Shown: positions 1 through 14,035, numbered from the stretch's first letter. The stretch is DNA of 64,000 nt from Diplodia intermedia (GCA_021495925.1 JAKEKT010000006.1:620001-684000), one strand, 5' to 3'. Numbers and translations are program-made. Notes: a model not told the origin generated them from the letters alone.

Positions 1-182
1 GCGCGATTGTGGAAATTACGTGGGTTGACTCAAGAGAAAGCAACGAAAGAGCAGAGGAACCTTTGAACGGACCTCGCCTTTGGTAAAGCTTAGCTAGTCA
101 GACTAATGGTTTGACTTAGACGTGTAATATTAGCTCAAGGCTAGCAAGCTGGTCTGTCCTGCTCGACACTCCGATAGCCGGT

Positions 183-3100
183 TTACCAAGAACTCACCCA
201 CCTCCGCACAACCCTCCCCAGCCACTCGTCGCTCCTAAGGATGTCCGCCATAGGCACTTCGCCGAGGCGTGGCGCCATTTCAAGCGTTTTCTCGGTCTGA
301 AATTTCAACGTCTTCTTGCCCGTCGCTTCTTGCCCATACTTACCCTCCCAGAACCCCAGCAGCTTCCGACTCGGATTCTTCTGCACGTCCGGATCACTAT
401 CGCGCAGTTTCTCGAGCCATTCGGCGGGCGACACGACCTCGAACGGCGGAAGCATCCCGGTCCGTCGCAGAGCCGGAATGAAGTCCCTCGTCCAATGGAA
501 GGTCTGCGGGTTGAGGATGTGGTACACCGTCGCGGCATCATCCTCAACAACATCCCGCACACCACCACCACTCTCCCGGCCTCCCACCGGCAGCGCAATG
601 TCCAAGATCGAGGCCGCCGCCACGTCAATCGGGAGCCAAGACATGTTCTACAGACTCGTCAGCACGCAGGATGGGAGGAACATGGCGATTCCGAAAAGGG
701 GGCGAAAAAAAAACAAAAAAGAAGAGGATTAAACGAACAACACCCCACCCACTCACCTCGTCAAGCGCGGGCAACACGCCCGTCTCCCCCACCCCCCGCA
801 CCAACAGCGGCACCGCCTCCGTCCCGTTCCAGTCCCCCGCCCCGCCCAGATCCCCCACCAGCTGCCCTATCCGCAGCACCCGCGCCCGCGCCCGCATCCG
901 CATCCCCCCCGTCCGCGCCGCCGCCGCCACGATCTTCTCGCCCACCAACTTGCTGCGGCCATACCCCATCCCCTGCGCCGCGGCGAACGGCCGCGGCACG
1001 GCTTCGGGAACGCGCACCACCACGTCGTCGTCGTTGTCGTTTTGCGCCGCCGCCGCCACCAACCCGCCCGTCGCCGACACGCTGCTGGCGAACAACAGCG
1101 CCGCGGGCGCGGGCGTGCGCACGCGCAGGCACAGCCGGTCCAGCAGCGCGTGCAGGCCGGCGGCGTGCGGCCGGAAGGCGCGGACCGGCGGCGTGAAGTT
1201 GACCGGCCACGCGGCGTGGACGACGCAGGTGAGGCACGCGCGGAGGGCGGCGAGGGTGCGGGGTGGGATGGAGAGGTTTGGGAGACTGAGGTCGGTGTAG
1301 GGGAGGGCGGTCCAGAGGGGGGTGGTGCGGTGGTCTGGGGGTGGGAGGCAGAGGCCCCGGGTGCTGAGGGAGGAGAGGATTCGGGTATGCGCTGTGCTGG
1401 CGTCGGGGGCTCGCGCGAGGGCGTAGATGTGTGTGAGGTTGGTGGGTGGACGCGTGAGGAGGGCGTGGAGGATGTGTGCGCCGAGGCCGCCCGTGGCGCC
1501 GGTGAGGAGCTTGAGGGGGGCGGGTGGGGTTAGTGGGATGGGATGGGATTGTGGAGGGGAGGGAGAGCTTACCACGACTTCGCCATCGGGGGCGGGTAGG
1601 TCGCCGGGGATGTGCTTGTCGAATGCGGAGAACTCCTCGACGAGCTCTTGCATGGCCAGCAGCTCGTCCTCGTCGCTTTGGTCCATGGCTTCGCCGGTCC
1701 GCAGCGCGTAGAGGTGCCTCGCCAACGTCTTGACGTTGCCTTTCTCGTACACGACGTTCTGGCTCAACTCGTCGCGTCTCGGCCCCAGGTCTAAAGTCTT
1801 CCTGATCAGACTCCACATCCGCATCGTCTGCAAGCTGTCGACGCCAGCCGCAAAGATGTCCGCCTCGGCACTCTGCAAACGCGCCCCCAGCTCGCCCCTA
1901 AACTTCTCCAGCAACCATCCCTCCAACTCCGCCACCTCGAGCCCGAGCAGCGGTCCGCCGTGCTGCCCCCGATCCAAACCCGTCTGCTCGAACCGCGCAT
2001 ACGCCGCCTCGATGACGTCCGCGAAGACGTCGTACACGCGCTGCCGCACCGCCGTCCCCTTGTCCGTCCGCGGCCACTCGGTCCCCGCCGGCATCGCCAC
2101 CACGAGTTCTTTCGGGATCCGCGCAAACGACTCGGCGCCGGCATTCGCGCCCTCGACGTGGCCCCAAATCGCCTCGACGAACTCCTCCGCCGTCGACGCC
2201 ACCTCTCCCTCTCCCTCTCCTTCCCCCCGAAACACCAACATCCCCGGCACCGCCCTCCCCGCGCCAAACACGACCGCCTCGGCGACGCGCGCGCACCGCC
2301 TCACGGCGCCCTCCATCGGCAATGGCAAAACCTTCTCGCCGTTCGTCAGCGTCAGCCGGTCGTCGAGCCGCGTCAGGTAGCGCCACCAGTCCGGCCGCGT
2401 CGGGTGCCGCGCGAAGAGGTCGCGGGTGCGGAACGAGCCGGGCGGGTCGTCGCCGTTGCTCGGGGCGCCGCCGCCGCCGCTGAGCGAGGGGAGAGAGGAG
2501 AGGGCGACGCATTCGTGGACCCCGGGGGAGATTTCGTCCATTAGGATGTGCGGGGCGAGGGAGGGGGGGAGGCGGAGGTGGGACCAGGCTTTGTCGGTTT
2601 TGAAGGGGCGGAGGGAGGACATTATGGCGCCGGTTTCGGAGCTGTGGGAGGGGGGAGGGGGGTTAAGGTTAGTGATGATGGGAGAGAGGGGGGACGGTCG
2701 AGGGACAGGAGGGGGGGGAAAGCATCTGGGGGGAGGGGGAGGGAGAGGGCGGGAGAAAGCAACAACAAAACCAGGTAGGTACTCACGACCCGTAATTCGC
2801 CACCAGATTGACGCCGCGCGCCACCAACGCGTCGCCCACGGCGTCGGGGCACGCGCTGCCGGCAAACATGACGACCCGCGCCCTCGCCAGCTCCTCGACC
2901 CCCCGCTCCCTCTCCGCCATCAGCCCGAGCACGAACGGCACCGCCGTCACCAGCTCCGGCCGCGCCGCCCGCATCGCCCGCACCAGGTTCGCCGCCGTCA
3001 CGGCCCGCGCGTGGTTCGCCATCCACATGCCGACCCCCCGGTACGCGCACCGGAACAGCTCCATCAGCCCGTGCGAGTGGAACAGCGGCGACGCGCAGAA

Positions 3101-3857
3101 GGCTCGCAGACCCAGACCCTTGGAGAAGTTGGCGAGGAGGGCGCGGTGGGAGAGCGGGATCGGCTTGGGGAAGCCGGTGCTGCCGCTGGAGTGGATTATC
3201 CAGGCGGTCTTTTCGGAGGGGGATGAAGAGGAGGAGGAGGTGGTGGTGGTGGTGGTGGTGGTGGAGGGTGGCGGTGGCGGCATGCGGTAGTCGGCCCAGG
3301 TGATGGGGGCGATGGACGTGAGGGAGGAAGTCGAGGGCAGCGCGGCGCGGATCTGCGGGAGGCTGTCCTGCTGCTCCGGGGCGGTGATGATGATGCCGCA
3401 GCGACACGTCTCGAGCAGGCGCGCGTGCGCGGCCGGCGTCAGCCGCGGCGAGAGGAACAGCAGCGCCCACCCCAGCCGGCTGACGGCCAGGATGGTGACG
3501 ATGACTTCGAAGCTGGATGGCGCCAGGAGCGCCACGACGGGCGCGTCGCTGGCGGACGTGGGGTCCTGCGTGGACGGTCAGTGTGGTCGCACTTGTCGTT
3601 GCCTGTGGAGCGGGGGGGATGCAAACCGCTGGCTCCAGACCCAGGCTCTTGTACTTCGCCGCTGCCGCATCCGCATATCTGTCGAGGCGTTTCGCTGTGT
3701 ACTGCTCGAAATCATCGACGTCCGTTGCAGGGTACGCCACGAGCACTGGATCATCGGCGCGAGCGGCCTGCGCTCGGATGAGCTCGTCGATGGTGGACGG
3801 AGCGGATACGGGCGTGGCCGTGGGGGGAGCGATTGTGACTGTGGCCGTTACAGACAT
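183..3857 (-). CDS. NRPS-like adenylation-thiolation-reductase enzyme (carboxylic acid reductase type)
   Basis: Five exons (3857-3627, 3565-2787, 2641-1573, 1509-757, 647-183) give 1,098 aa, the usual size of fungal A-T-R reductases. Residues about 20-560 are an AMP-binding domain with the phosphate-binding core HSSGSTGFPKP near residue 200 and NYGSSETG, whose codons are split by intron 2. A carrier domain follows near residue 600 with the phosphopantetheine site GVDSLQ. From about residue 700 is a thioester-reductase domain (NAD_binding_4) with TGATGGLG and the catalytic YGRSK. Such enzymes adenylate a carboxylic acid, tether it as a thioester and release it as an aldehyde with NADPH. The substrate cannot be read from the sequence; an aryl or amino acid is possible. 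There is no condensation domain. A Thr/Ser-rich insert coded by (GGT)n sits just before the A-domain core. The gene is divergent from an MFS transporter. Confidence 0.9.
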
Positions 3858-4356
3858 GATGGGCGAGGTGACGAGGACAACGATCTCTTCGAACTCTGGC
3901 CCTCTTGTCCGCTCAGCCGGGCGTGCGGTTTTGAAGTGTTCAGACAAGCTTTGCGGGTTCTTTTCCGGCCCCGCGTGGGGGTCCGATCGGATGAGCGGGG
4001 TCGTCCGCCAACCCGGATATTTTTGCACCCATTGGCTCGGGAATAACGATAGCGTGTGGGGGGGAAGCGTGGGAGATGGGGACGTCTTCCCCGCAAAAGC
4101 TTGACATGAACGCGGGGAACCTGGGGTTTGCAGAGTGGAGTGCACCATCTTTGCCTTTTGGATGTTAGTGGAGTGGAGACTACGCCTGTTGGGAGCAGTT
4201 GTCATGCTGACAGAAGTTCGGTAGGAAGGGTATCCCCAGCTGGTATTGCATACTGTTTTTCCTCCAGTCTCGTGTGCGTCCGTACTTGAGGAAGCCCACT
4301 TAACAAGCTTCCGCAAGACGTCGATTCTTTCCACACTGCTGTCACTATCATCTAAT
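3858..4356. promoter_or_regulatory. shared divergent promoter, NRPS-like gene and MFS transporter
   Basis: This 499-bp interval separates two start codons that point away from each other, so it must hold both promoters. I see no unmistakable TATA box or named operator. Co-regulation of the enzyme and transporter is inferred from the geometry only. Confidence 0.5.
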
Positions 4357-6029
4357 ATGTCTCGCAGCACAACCAGAGGCCATCATGGCAACTCCTTCCG
4401 CTCCGTAATGATCGCACTGGCGATCAGTTTGGCGGGGTAAGACAATCAGGCGGCAGCACTTTGCAGTCCGTTGACAGTGTATAGTCTGCTATACGGTCTT
4501 GACACGGGCATCATCGCCACTACCATTGCGCAATCTACATTCAAGAAATACATGTACGGCCCCTCCGAAGAAAACTCGTCCGTCAACGGCGGTATTGTGT
4601 CGGGATACTATGCCGGCAGCGCTATCGGTAGTGCACTCGCTTCATGGAGTATGGACAGCATCAGTCGACGCTGGAGTCTGCTGCTGGGCTCGACCGTCAG
4701 TGTCATCGGAGCTGCCGTCCAGGCCGGAGCCGTGAACCCTGCCATGATGGTCATAGGTCGCGCACTCTCTGGATTCTCGACAGGCATGGTGTACTCGGTC
4801 GCACCCGTCTACCTCTCCGAGATGTCACCAGCGGAAAACAGAGCGTTCCTGGTCGGACTCAAAGGACTCATGAACACCCTTGGCGCCTTCCTGGCCAATT
4901 GGATTGGCTACGCTGGCAGCTTTGGGCATGGGTCTGTGCAGTGGCGAGTTCCACTGGCGATGCAGGCTCCACCAGCCATGTTGCTCATGGCACTGACGTT
5001 TGCGTTGCCATACTCGCCGCGTTGGCGTAAGTCATTATCTTATGGCATTGCCACCCACAGTACTCACTAACCCTTTTCAATGCGGCAGTCATCCAGCACG
5101 AACGTCATGAAGATGCCATCAAGGTCCTCCGATATCTCCATGTCCATCGCGGGGAAGAGTGGATTACAACAGAATACACCACCATGCAGAGCCAGATTGC
5201 GTTCGAGTCGGAAACGCGCCGCAGAAGCAGCTACCGGGAACTCTTCACAAAGCAATACATCCGCAGAACACTGCTCGGCTGTCTGATCGTCAACATGACG
5301 AAGTTGTCAGGCTCGAACATCATCCAGAGCTACCAGAGCGTCATGTACAACGCGCTTGGATTTGAAGGTCAGACAGTGTTGCTCATCACCGGCCTGTACG
5401 GGTTCATGGCAGTGATTGGCCAGATTCTGAGTCTTTTCACCCTTTCCGACTTTTGGCCCAGGAAGCGGACAGTCAGTAAGTAACGCACAAACACGTTCAG
5501 ATGGACCTGCGCTGATCCCGCCGCAGTCACCGGCCATACCGTCCTTGCCGCGTGCCTGGGCATTCTGACAGCCCTGAGCAAGTTCTACCCGGACTCGCAC
5601 AACCCAGACGGGTCGCGTGCGGGAGTCGCCCTCATATTCCTCTACGCCTTCTTCTACTCGTACTTCTTCAACACCGTCAACTGGGTGCTGGTCGCAGAGA
5701 TCTTCCCCTTGCATCTGCGGGCCCGCGGCAACGGTTTCGCCGTCTTCACCCAGGCCGTCACCGCCATCTGGCTCACCTACTGCGCCAGCATCGCCTTCGA
5801 TAACATCTCCTGGAAGTTCTACTTTGTCTTCATCGCGTGCAATATCTTCGCCGCCACCGCGTACTGGCTTTTCCTTCCGGAGACGAACCAGATGACCCTG
5901 GAACAGGTGGCTTCCGCTTTTGGTGATGAGGTTGCGGTGGATAAGAAGGAGGCGTCGAAAGGTAGCGGCGGTACTGTTGCTCACGTCGAGGATATGGGAC
6001 AAGTGAGAGAAGAAACCACGAGGGTATGA
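4357..6029 (+). CDS. MFS transporter, sugar-porter type
   Basis: Four exons (4357-4436, 4485-5026, 5089-5475, 5527-6029) sum to 1,512 nt and 503 aa. The start is the first ATG that leads in frame into helix 1. Family marks are LLYGLDTG in helix 1, GRALSGFSTG and the long PVYLSEMSP segment, LPYSPRW before the central loop, and PETNQMTLEQV after helix 12, the counterpart of the sugar-porter PETKGLSLEE motif. About twelve membrane helices can be traced, with the usual central cytoplasmic loop (RHEDAIKVLRYLH). It probably imports a sugar or related polyol at the plasma membrane. Pairing with the divergent A-T-R enzyme leaves open export or import of that enzyme's substrate. Substrate is not assignable from sequence. 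Confidence 0.88.
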
Positions 6030-6813
6030 TGCGTCCACGATTTCTCTCATTCCAGTTTTCATATCGACGGAGTTTTTGTTGTGGTGGTTCGATGTCCTGT
6101 TTGAAAGTTTAGTGTACCCGTTGGGTGATTATCTGAGACGTATCGGCTTGCTGCATGGACGAGTACTGTTTAGAGGTGCGAAGACCTCCGCGGTCGGGCA
6201 TGAGAAGCCTCACCGACTCGCAAAGTGCGCCTTGAGTCCAACGCCACACCACCTCACGTGACCACCATGCGAACAAAAAAGGCACGCAAAAGCGGTCGAG
6301 CAGAACCGTCTCATCGACACTAAAAGTGATAGAGATGATCATTCAAAGCATGTCACAAGAAGAACACAGTCGAGCATAGAAGCAAGCGAAGGGAAGAGAA
6401 TAAAGGGTATCTTGATTTTTATAGACAGCGCTTTCAAAAAGAAAAGGTTGCCTATCCAGAGATATATAAACCTTGCGCGTGTGGCGTCCTCGTGACAGAC
6501 CGACACACACAAAAAACCAAAAGCTAGACAAAAAACAATTATTTCTTTCTTTCACACATATACACCGTCAGAAAGACGATTGCCCTCCGCCCTCATTATA
6601 AACCTTTTTCTAGATGTTGTCTATGTACAAGGTATATTTTAAAAAAAAAATTCCACAAACGTTGGTATGTATCGACTTCCCTTTTAGAAGCCTTAAAGAC
6701 CGCACAAGACCCATGATAAAAAAAACAAACGCAATGCTTGACTTTCGATAGATAAACAAAAACGAAATGCCGTGGCCGTGACAAAAAAAGTATAACGATA
6801 CGTGTTTTTGCAT
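6030..6813. other. convergent 3' intergenic region, MFS and ags
   Basis: This interval of 784 bp lies between two stop codons facing each other. It is A/T-rich with several short poly-A and poly-T tracts, as expected of 3' UTRs. I see no gene in it. Confidence 0.6.
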
Positions 6814-9800
6814 CTACGGCTTCATGAGCTGCTCCTTTCTGAAGAAGGTAGCAAAGCCGACGCAGATGCCGAGCTGCATCAGCAAACAGATCCAGAAGCT
6901 GGCGCTGTTCAGCCCCGACGAGCCGACGATGGCGAAGTTGGGGAAGACGGAGCCGGGGCCGAGACGGTCCGGTGCGGTCGCGCGGCCGATGATGGTGGCC
7001 ACCGAACCGATGAATTGCGCGGCGATCAGGGAGAAGGTGTTGTGGAAACGCGTCATTGTCTGCAGAAGCATCATACCGAAGCCGACGCCCTGGAGCGCGT
7101 CGAGCACGCCCAGCCACAGCCAAAGGGCGCGGGCGATGAGCGCAGAAGCCGTCTGGCTACCGACCCACGGCATGTAGTTGGCGATGCCGGAAACACCCCA
7201 GAGCATCTGTGCCCAGCGGGGAGCGCCGACACCGATGGCGAACATGGGCAGGATCCAGGAGTGCGACTTGGAGAGACGGCCGAAGAACCAGAAGGCGGCA
7301 GCCCAGACGAAGATGAAGAAGAAGATGACGAGGAGGAGGATCTGCCAGCCGCTGGCGTGGTTGGTCGTCCAGAGGAAGCGCCAGTTGCGGCCGTAAGGAG
7401 CAGCGAGCCAGTAGTTCTGGACGAAGACGGTAACGAAGAACCACATGATGATCTTACGCTGGTAGAGAGAGCGGTAGAAGGAAGGCACGTCTCCAGGAAT
7501 CTGGCGGTAGTAGTTGGGAAGTCCAAGGTAGATGATGGCACCAACGGCCCACAGGATGACCGCCAATGGGAGACAGACCCCGGAAACGACGGCCGTGGGA
7601 GTCGCCGTTTGCGTTTCCACGCCCGAGTCCGAGAGCTGAGTGAGTGCGGATCCCCAGTACCAGAGGGCACTGATGTAGATTTGCTGCGTGCCTTGGACGA
7701 GACAGGCGCGGAGAACCCAAGTCTTGATGGGAGCACCACCTATAGAGACGGTTAGCCTGGTCTACATGGTGAGATTGAATGTATTGCTTACCTTCTTCAC
7801 CGAAGTTGAGCGCAAAGTAGATCGAACCGCTGGCAGATGCAACACTGTACAGACCGGAGCCCACACGCTGCGCCCACGTCTTTCCAATCGACGACATGGC
7901 GAAGGGAGCGATACCAACGCAGAAGAAGGCCGCGCCATAGAACAAGAAGGGGATAGAGAGAACGTAGTAGGACTTGAGCCTCCTGTAACCATACCACCAT
8001 AACACCGAAGAGACAGCGTAAATCGTCGCGATGATGTAGAGAGTAGTAGCCGACTGGCCAACCTCTCCGGAAAGCAGCGACACCTGGTACGAGTTGGCGG
8101 CGATGATCTGGCCGAGAGCAAGGAACAGCGAGTAGACAGGCCATTCGCCAATCTTCATCATCATGAGCTTCTTGATTCCCGTCGGGGTGTCGTAGCCAGC
8201 GCCCAGCGGGTGCATGTCGTCGTACGAGGAGTAGCTGTTGTCATCGCCCTCGGTCATAGTATCGCGGCCGCCGAAGGGGCTGTCTCTGCCGCTGGCAGAT
8301 CTCATGCCCGAAGGCGCAGGACTCGAAGGGCGTGTGTTGGGAAGACCAAGCGAGAGCATAGAGCTGTCGTCCAGCGTCTTGCCCAGCTTGGCATCGCGGT
8401 AAGTGTTGAACCACTTCTTCTCGCTCTTGACCAGGATGTCCTCGATACACAGTTGGTTCTCTGACGTGCTCGGGTTGAGCTTCTCCAGCTTCTGCTCGAA
8501 TTCTCTCGAGAAGTAGCCGTTGGCGTCGGTGAAGGACGGATCGACCTTCTGGAGAGCCATGTCATGTCGCGAACCCACAACAGTATCCAGACTGAGAACC
8601 GACGAGTTGCTGAAGGCCGTGTTGAAACTAGCAACACTTCCTCTGTCGGGGTTTCCGCCGACCAGATTGGCACCCAAAAGCGGCGGGGGAGGCAGCAGAA
8701 CGTCGTGCTGGCCAGGAGACGAGGCAGGTGAGTGGAATCCAGGCGTGTAGATGTCGTCGGGGCGAGGAGAGGGTTGCCCTGGCGAGTGCGGCGGAACAGA
8801 CAGGTGTGCGGCCGAGACGGGACGCGAGCCAGTTGGTGTACCCATGCCGAACGAAAGTTGCGAGGCGTTGGGCGACATCTTGGGGGACTTGGAGAAGAGA
8901 CTGAGCATGGAAGGCGACGAGAGACCAAGGCCCTTGTGCTTGCCACCCTGCTCGTGGTTGATCTTGATACACGTTGTCTGGAGAGTCTCCAAGTCCTCGA
9001 CCCACTGGGCAACGGGGAAACGTTGCTTGGCGGAGCGAGCGCGCATCTTGGCTCTGGTTTCGGTGTCGGAGGCGAGAGCGTCGTGCATGGCCGACTTGAA
9101 CTGGCGGATCAAATGCTTGGGAGTCATCGACTCGACCGTGAACCACCAACCAGGCATCTGACCCAGACCACCGACGCGCGCACCAACACCAAGAGCACCC
9201 TTGCGACCGAACTCGACAGCGACCAGACCGAAGGGCTCGTCACGGGACGGGATCAGAGCGAACTCGGCGCCAGAGAAGATGAAGGGCGGGAGAGCAGTGA
9301 ACTCGGGCTTCGAGTAGACGCGGCCGGGGAACAGCTCCATGATCTTCTGCAGCTTGATGGCGGCGAAACGGCCGTAAAGATCGATGACGGGACCAATGGC
9401 AATGAGCTGCACCTTGGGGTAGTTCTTGAGGATGGAGGGGAACACGTCGGCGATGAGATCGACACCCTTTTGCATGGACCAACGACCGACGAACACAAAG
9501 AGCTCAGCTTCAGGATCCTGGTTCAGGCCGGCCCATTCTTGCGCCTGCCTCTTCAACTCACCACGGCTAGCCTCGTACGCGGGGTCGACAGGGACGTCTT
9601 CGAGCAGCTTCTCGTTCCTGTCCCACTCGGCGGTATCCGTAGGATCGGGGTTGGGGAGAGAACCAATCTGCGGCAGACCCCAGAAAATGGGGTAACGAGC
9701 AAACGAACGCTTACCGTATTTCCTGGAGACACCGACGGCACCGAAACCCTTCTGATGGATGCGCAGATAGCTGGCTGCGGCGTGCAACAAGTTGAAGACC

Positions 9801-12800
9801 TCACCGAACTGCACGTAGCGCTTGGCGATTTCGTCGTCCAGGTTGAAAACCGAGCAGACTTCCTTGATCTGAGTGTGCGTCCTCATGGGCCACAGACCCT
9901 GGAACTCGGCGTTGTGGAGCGAGAGAGCGCAGGGAATGAGGTTGGGCAGGAGGTACAGCGGCGCCAGAGCTCCGTGGTAATCGTTGATGTGGTACAGATC
10001 GATCTGGGGGAAACGCTTGACCGTCTCGGCGATACACTGGTTCCACGCAGAGTAGTAAATACCACTGTCGAGGTCGTCCATGCGAGGCGGGTAAGGCTCC
10101 GACTTGGTCTGCTGGCGGAAGACGGGGGCGTCGAGAAGAACGTAGGTGATGTTGCGGAGCTTGTGGATGCCGACGTTGATCTGGTAGACCTTGTCCATGA
10201 TGGTGATGTACATGGGCTCGGCCACCTCGTCGACGGGGTAATCGACGCCACCAACGCAGGGAACAACCCAGATGAGGTCCTGATGGCCAAGAGACTTGCC
10301 CATGAGCTGCGCCATGACACCGAGACCACCGATCTTAATCTTGATGCCCCAATCCTCAATATCGTACTCCATGGTGGCGATGAGAACAGCGCGGCGCTTT
10401 CCAGCACCAGCTTCGGCGGCGAGAGCAGAAACCTCGGGAGATCCGGGCGCAGTGGTGACCTGCAGGTTGGGGGTGGAGTCCATGGCCGCCTTCTCGTACT
10501 CGGCCTTGCGCTTCATCCTGCGACGAAGAGCAAGGGGAATCGACTGTTTCGCCGCTTGCGTGACACCGTTGGTGTTGAACTTGACTTGGTAGAACGCCTT
10601 AGTGTAGGAGAAAATGACAGCCGCGGCAGTCAGGACGGGGACGATCCAGAGCAGAATGAACAGAGTCAGCTGGTAGCCCATGTGTCCGGTGGGCATGAGC
10701 GTCAAAGATTTGCCGTCGTAAGACACGGCAAGCTTGTACGCCGTGTAGGGGCTCGCCGGAAGCGACGAGATGTTCACCGTGTTGGAGGTCAGGGAAGACG
10801 GAGGGAGACGGTCGAGAATGCCGTCGCCGTCAATGTCACCAAAGATGTACGACTGGTCGGGCTTGCCGTCGGGATTCATGCCCCAGACGTTGAACTGGAT
10901 CTTGGCCGGCCATTCAGTGGCCAGATCGAAGTGCCAATGACCGCTGTCGTTCACCTTGGCCGTGTTCTTGAGTCCACCGTCGTAGCCGTACTGGTTGTAA
11001 GGGCCGTTGACGAACAGATGCGGGAACGCACGAACTTGCGAGCTGTCCAGATCACCCTCCTGCTGGTGGGCACTGCTGGCAACAAGACTGCCCCAGTACT
11101 GCACGATGACGTGTTCGCCAGTCCACGACTGGTCCTTGGTACCGGTCCAGTTCAGTGCGGGCATGGTGTAATCGTCACCGGTGTAGTCAAGCCAGTCGGT
11201 CCAGGACGATCCCCAGTCCCTCGAGGCGCGGAATTTGGTAGCGCCGGCTGCGTTGTGTTTGACGACCAAACTGTCGGTCGATCCGGTCACAAGGCTCGTC
11301 GAGAACTTGGCAGTCCTGGGGAAAGTGATGGGGTTGTTCTCCTCGCCCACGCGGATCATGAAGTGGTCCTTGGCTCCAGTCTTCAGCCCGGATGTGGTGG
11401 TCGCGTTGGTGATAGTAATACGGTGAACACCGTGTGCCACGTCCTTCAATGTTGCCGAGTACGACCAAGCACTGGGAATAGCGCCGTTGTAATCCCACTC
11501 GGTCGTGTTGCTCATTGTCGTGCAGTTGACGCTGCCCGTGTCAATGGACGGTGACGAGCCATCGGCGGAATTCGAGGTGAAGGAGATGGCCTTCGTGAGG
11601 GAATCGCAGCTCATTTCGTGGGAGAAGTGGATCTCGATGTCAATCTCCTCCTTCGCCGACGTCGCCTTGTGGCGGTAATCATGGCCAGGCACAAACTTCG
11701 TGATAACCGGGTTAGGATCGGCGAAAGCATCCACCGGGACGAGAGCCTTGAAGCCCCACTGTTTCATGTCGATGGAATCCAGACAGCCGTTGGAGCCCGT
11801 CTGGTCTTCCAGGCCAAGCTCCAGGGGCGACGACTTGAGCGTGTACTCCTCGTACGGATAGAACAGGTTCTTGACCGTAGTGCCGCTGTCGAAAGGCGCG
11901 ATCAGGGACCGGTTCTTGTCCGAACAGTCGAAAGAGTAGGTGGTCGTGGTGTTATCGTTGGTGTAAACAAGCCACACCGGCTGGTTGCCTGCACCCGAGG
12001 CATCGGAGAAGTCCTGAGAAGCCTCGTTGCGCATTCTGACAACGCTGCGAAGACCCATTTCCGTACCCGTGCCCGCCGAGCCAGGCAGGTAGTTCCAGTA
12101 CGTCAGGTTCGAGAGCTTCTGGAGCTCGAATCCATCGTTGAGCGTCGGGAAAGCCGCTCTGAGCTCGTACATGCGCTTGATGATGTTCCTGACAGGATGC
12201 GACGGGTCACGGTGATCGTAGCTCACAGTGTCGTCAGTGCACCCACGGAGAGACTTGTCGAGCGGGAAGTTCGTGTACTTGGTGAACGGAATCTGGTAGC
12301 AGCCGTGGTCTTGCCAGGCGAGAGACGAGGACAAGGGCTGTCTGCCGAAAATGTAGTTGTCGGCAGTACTCTCGAGCACATAGTAAGCTTGCTCTTCGCC
12401 GAAGAAGAGGAGGGGAATTCCAGGCATGATCAGGGTCGTAACAAAAAGGCCAGCCAAGTTCCTGTCAGTTCCATTCGTGATGCCCGGCCAGCGGAAAACG
12501 TCCTGGTTGGTAGCTCCGTAAAGATGGCGCGGGTCAAACTCGCCCGTGTTCGGGTTGACCAGATCGTTGGTCTTGACCATCTCGTTCCACGCGTCGACCC
12601 AGTCGACCGGAATATCGCGCTCGGCCTCGTAGATACCGTCGACTCCCAAGTAACGCAAAAGACTTCTGTAGACCGAGTAGTGAAAGGCCCAAGCATCGAC
12701 GGCGCTGTTGTTGCGCTGGTAAACGGCAGGCGCGGTGGGCCAGCTGGAGTTGGCCGTGAAAGCCTCCTCGTTGGTCGCCCACTTCATCTGCGGTTCCTTG

Positions 12801-14035
12801 CCTCTGCCGAGGTAGACGGATCCAAGCGTGTTGTCCGACACGATTTCGCCAGAAATCAAGAAGTTCTTCTTGCCAACCTTGGCGGCGCACTCGCGGATGG
12901 ACTGGGACCACTCGGCCTGAGCTTCCAGGGTGATGGTCAGCTGTTTGTCGATACGGAAACCGTCAAAGTCAAGCATGTTGATGGCAATGCACGAGAACAG
13001 CTTCAGCTTCGTCAAAGTGGTCGGCTCCCACTCCTTCAAACGATCCTGGACGAAGGAGAACTTGGACAGTTGCTTCTGGTATTCGGGGTAGGTTCCGAAC
13101 GACTCGACATCTCCGAACTGGAAAGGGTCAGCGGCGAGGGCAGGCAGCGCGACGCGCGGAATCACTCACCAGATCGAACTCGGACTTCTTGCACTTCACA
13201 AAGTTGTCCGTCACGTTGGATCCAACCATGGTCGCATCCTTGGACCAAAACTTGGGCCAGGCGCAGTCTTCGGTCACGTCGTTGGAGACGTCGAAATCCC
13301 AATAGCGCCTCGTCGATTTCCAAACAGCCTTGTGCTCGTCCCACTTGAAGGGCGCGGTGCCGTTGAGGTAGCCTTCGAAACCGATGAGGTCGCTCATGGT
13401 GGACATGGTGTTGTCGAGGATCACTGCCTACGCGTCAGCACCGATCGCCGTGCGCATCGTTGAAGATCATCCCATACCATACATGCCGCGATCGTGGATC
13501 TCGGTGATGGCGTTGCGCCACATTGTGATGTTGCCAAAATGCCAGTCCAGCAGAGTCAGATCGGTGGGCGAGTACGAGTCGGCGGCCCACGGCAGGTTCA
13601 TGAAGGGGCTGCCGGCGATGTAGATACCCTGTGGTGGCGCGTCAGTCACAGCGCAGTCGCAGCGCGCGGGTAGGCACGAACCTTGATGCCCATGCCGTGG
13701 ATGTAGTCCAGCGTGTCGATGAGGCCCTCGATGTCGCCGCCATAGCGCAGCTGGTTGGACGTGTGGTCGACCTCGAAGAGGGTGCCATTGATGTTGTCGT
13801 TGGAGGGGTTGCCGTTGACGTAGCGGTCGAGGAAGAGGGTATAGAAGGGGAATCGCCAATTCGAAGGCGACGGATGGAAGTCATGGTTCTCCCACTCTCC
13901 CCAGTATTTAGTCGGGTCGGTTTCGCCCTCGTTGGTATTAAGGTTCCATTCCGCGAACTCTTCCAAGTACGGCAGCGCGAGGGCCTGGATGCAGCAGAGA
14001 GCGAGAGTAGCGAACGAAAGACCCAACCGCGCCAT
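6814..14035 (-). CDS. ags1: cell wall alpha-1,3-glucan synthase
   Basis: Five exons (14035-13682, 13628-13478, 13423-13170, 13117-7792, 7739-6814) give 2,336 aa, close to the roughly 2,400 aa of Ags/Mok1 proteins. Order: a signal peptide (residues 1-20); an extracellular GH13 amylase-like domain with DGFRIDKQ and the SGEI acid region; a membrane segment near residue 1,075; a cytoplasmic GT5 glycogen-synthase-like domain (about 1,150-1,700) opening with KIGGLG, the nucleotide-sugar-binding loop; a Ser/Pro-rich linker; and a multi-helix C-terminal region from about 1,900 to the end. It polymerises alpha-1,3-glucan from UDP-glucose at the plasma membrane; the GH13 part is thought to act on primers or chain joining outside the cell. 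It is divergent from the amyD-type gene, an arrangement known from Aspergillus. All domains look intact. Confidence 0.97.

Noticed and set aside
625..2865. Single 746-codon ORF as the NRPS-like gene
   Set aside because: It reads through three introns; the family domains need the five-exon model.
4437..4466. Short intron ending at TTGCAG in the MFS gene
   Set aside because: It would be only 30 nt. The acceptor TATAG at 4,484 gives 48 nt, keeps frame and yields LLYGLDTG.
8732..13348. Very long plus-strand ORFs (940 and 576 codons) across the ags gene
   Set aside because: They are antisense shadows of the GC-rich ags exon. Their translations lack any domain, and ags itself is intact on the minus strand.
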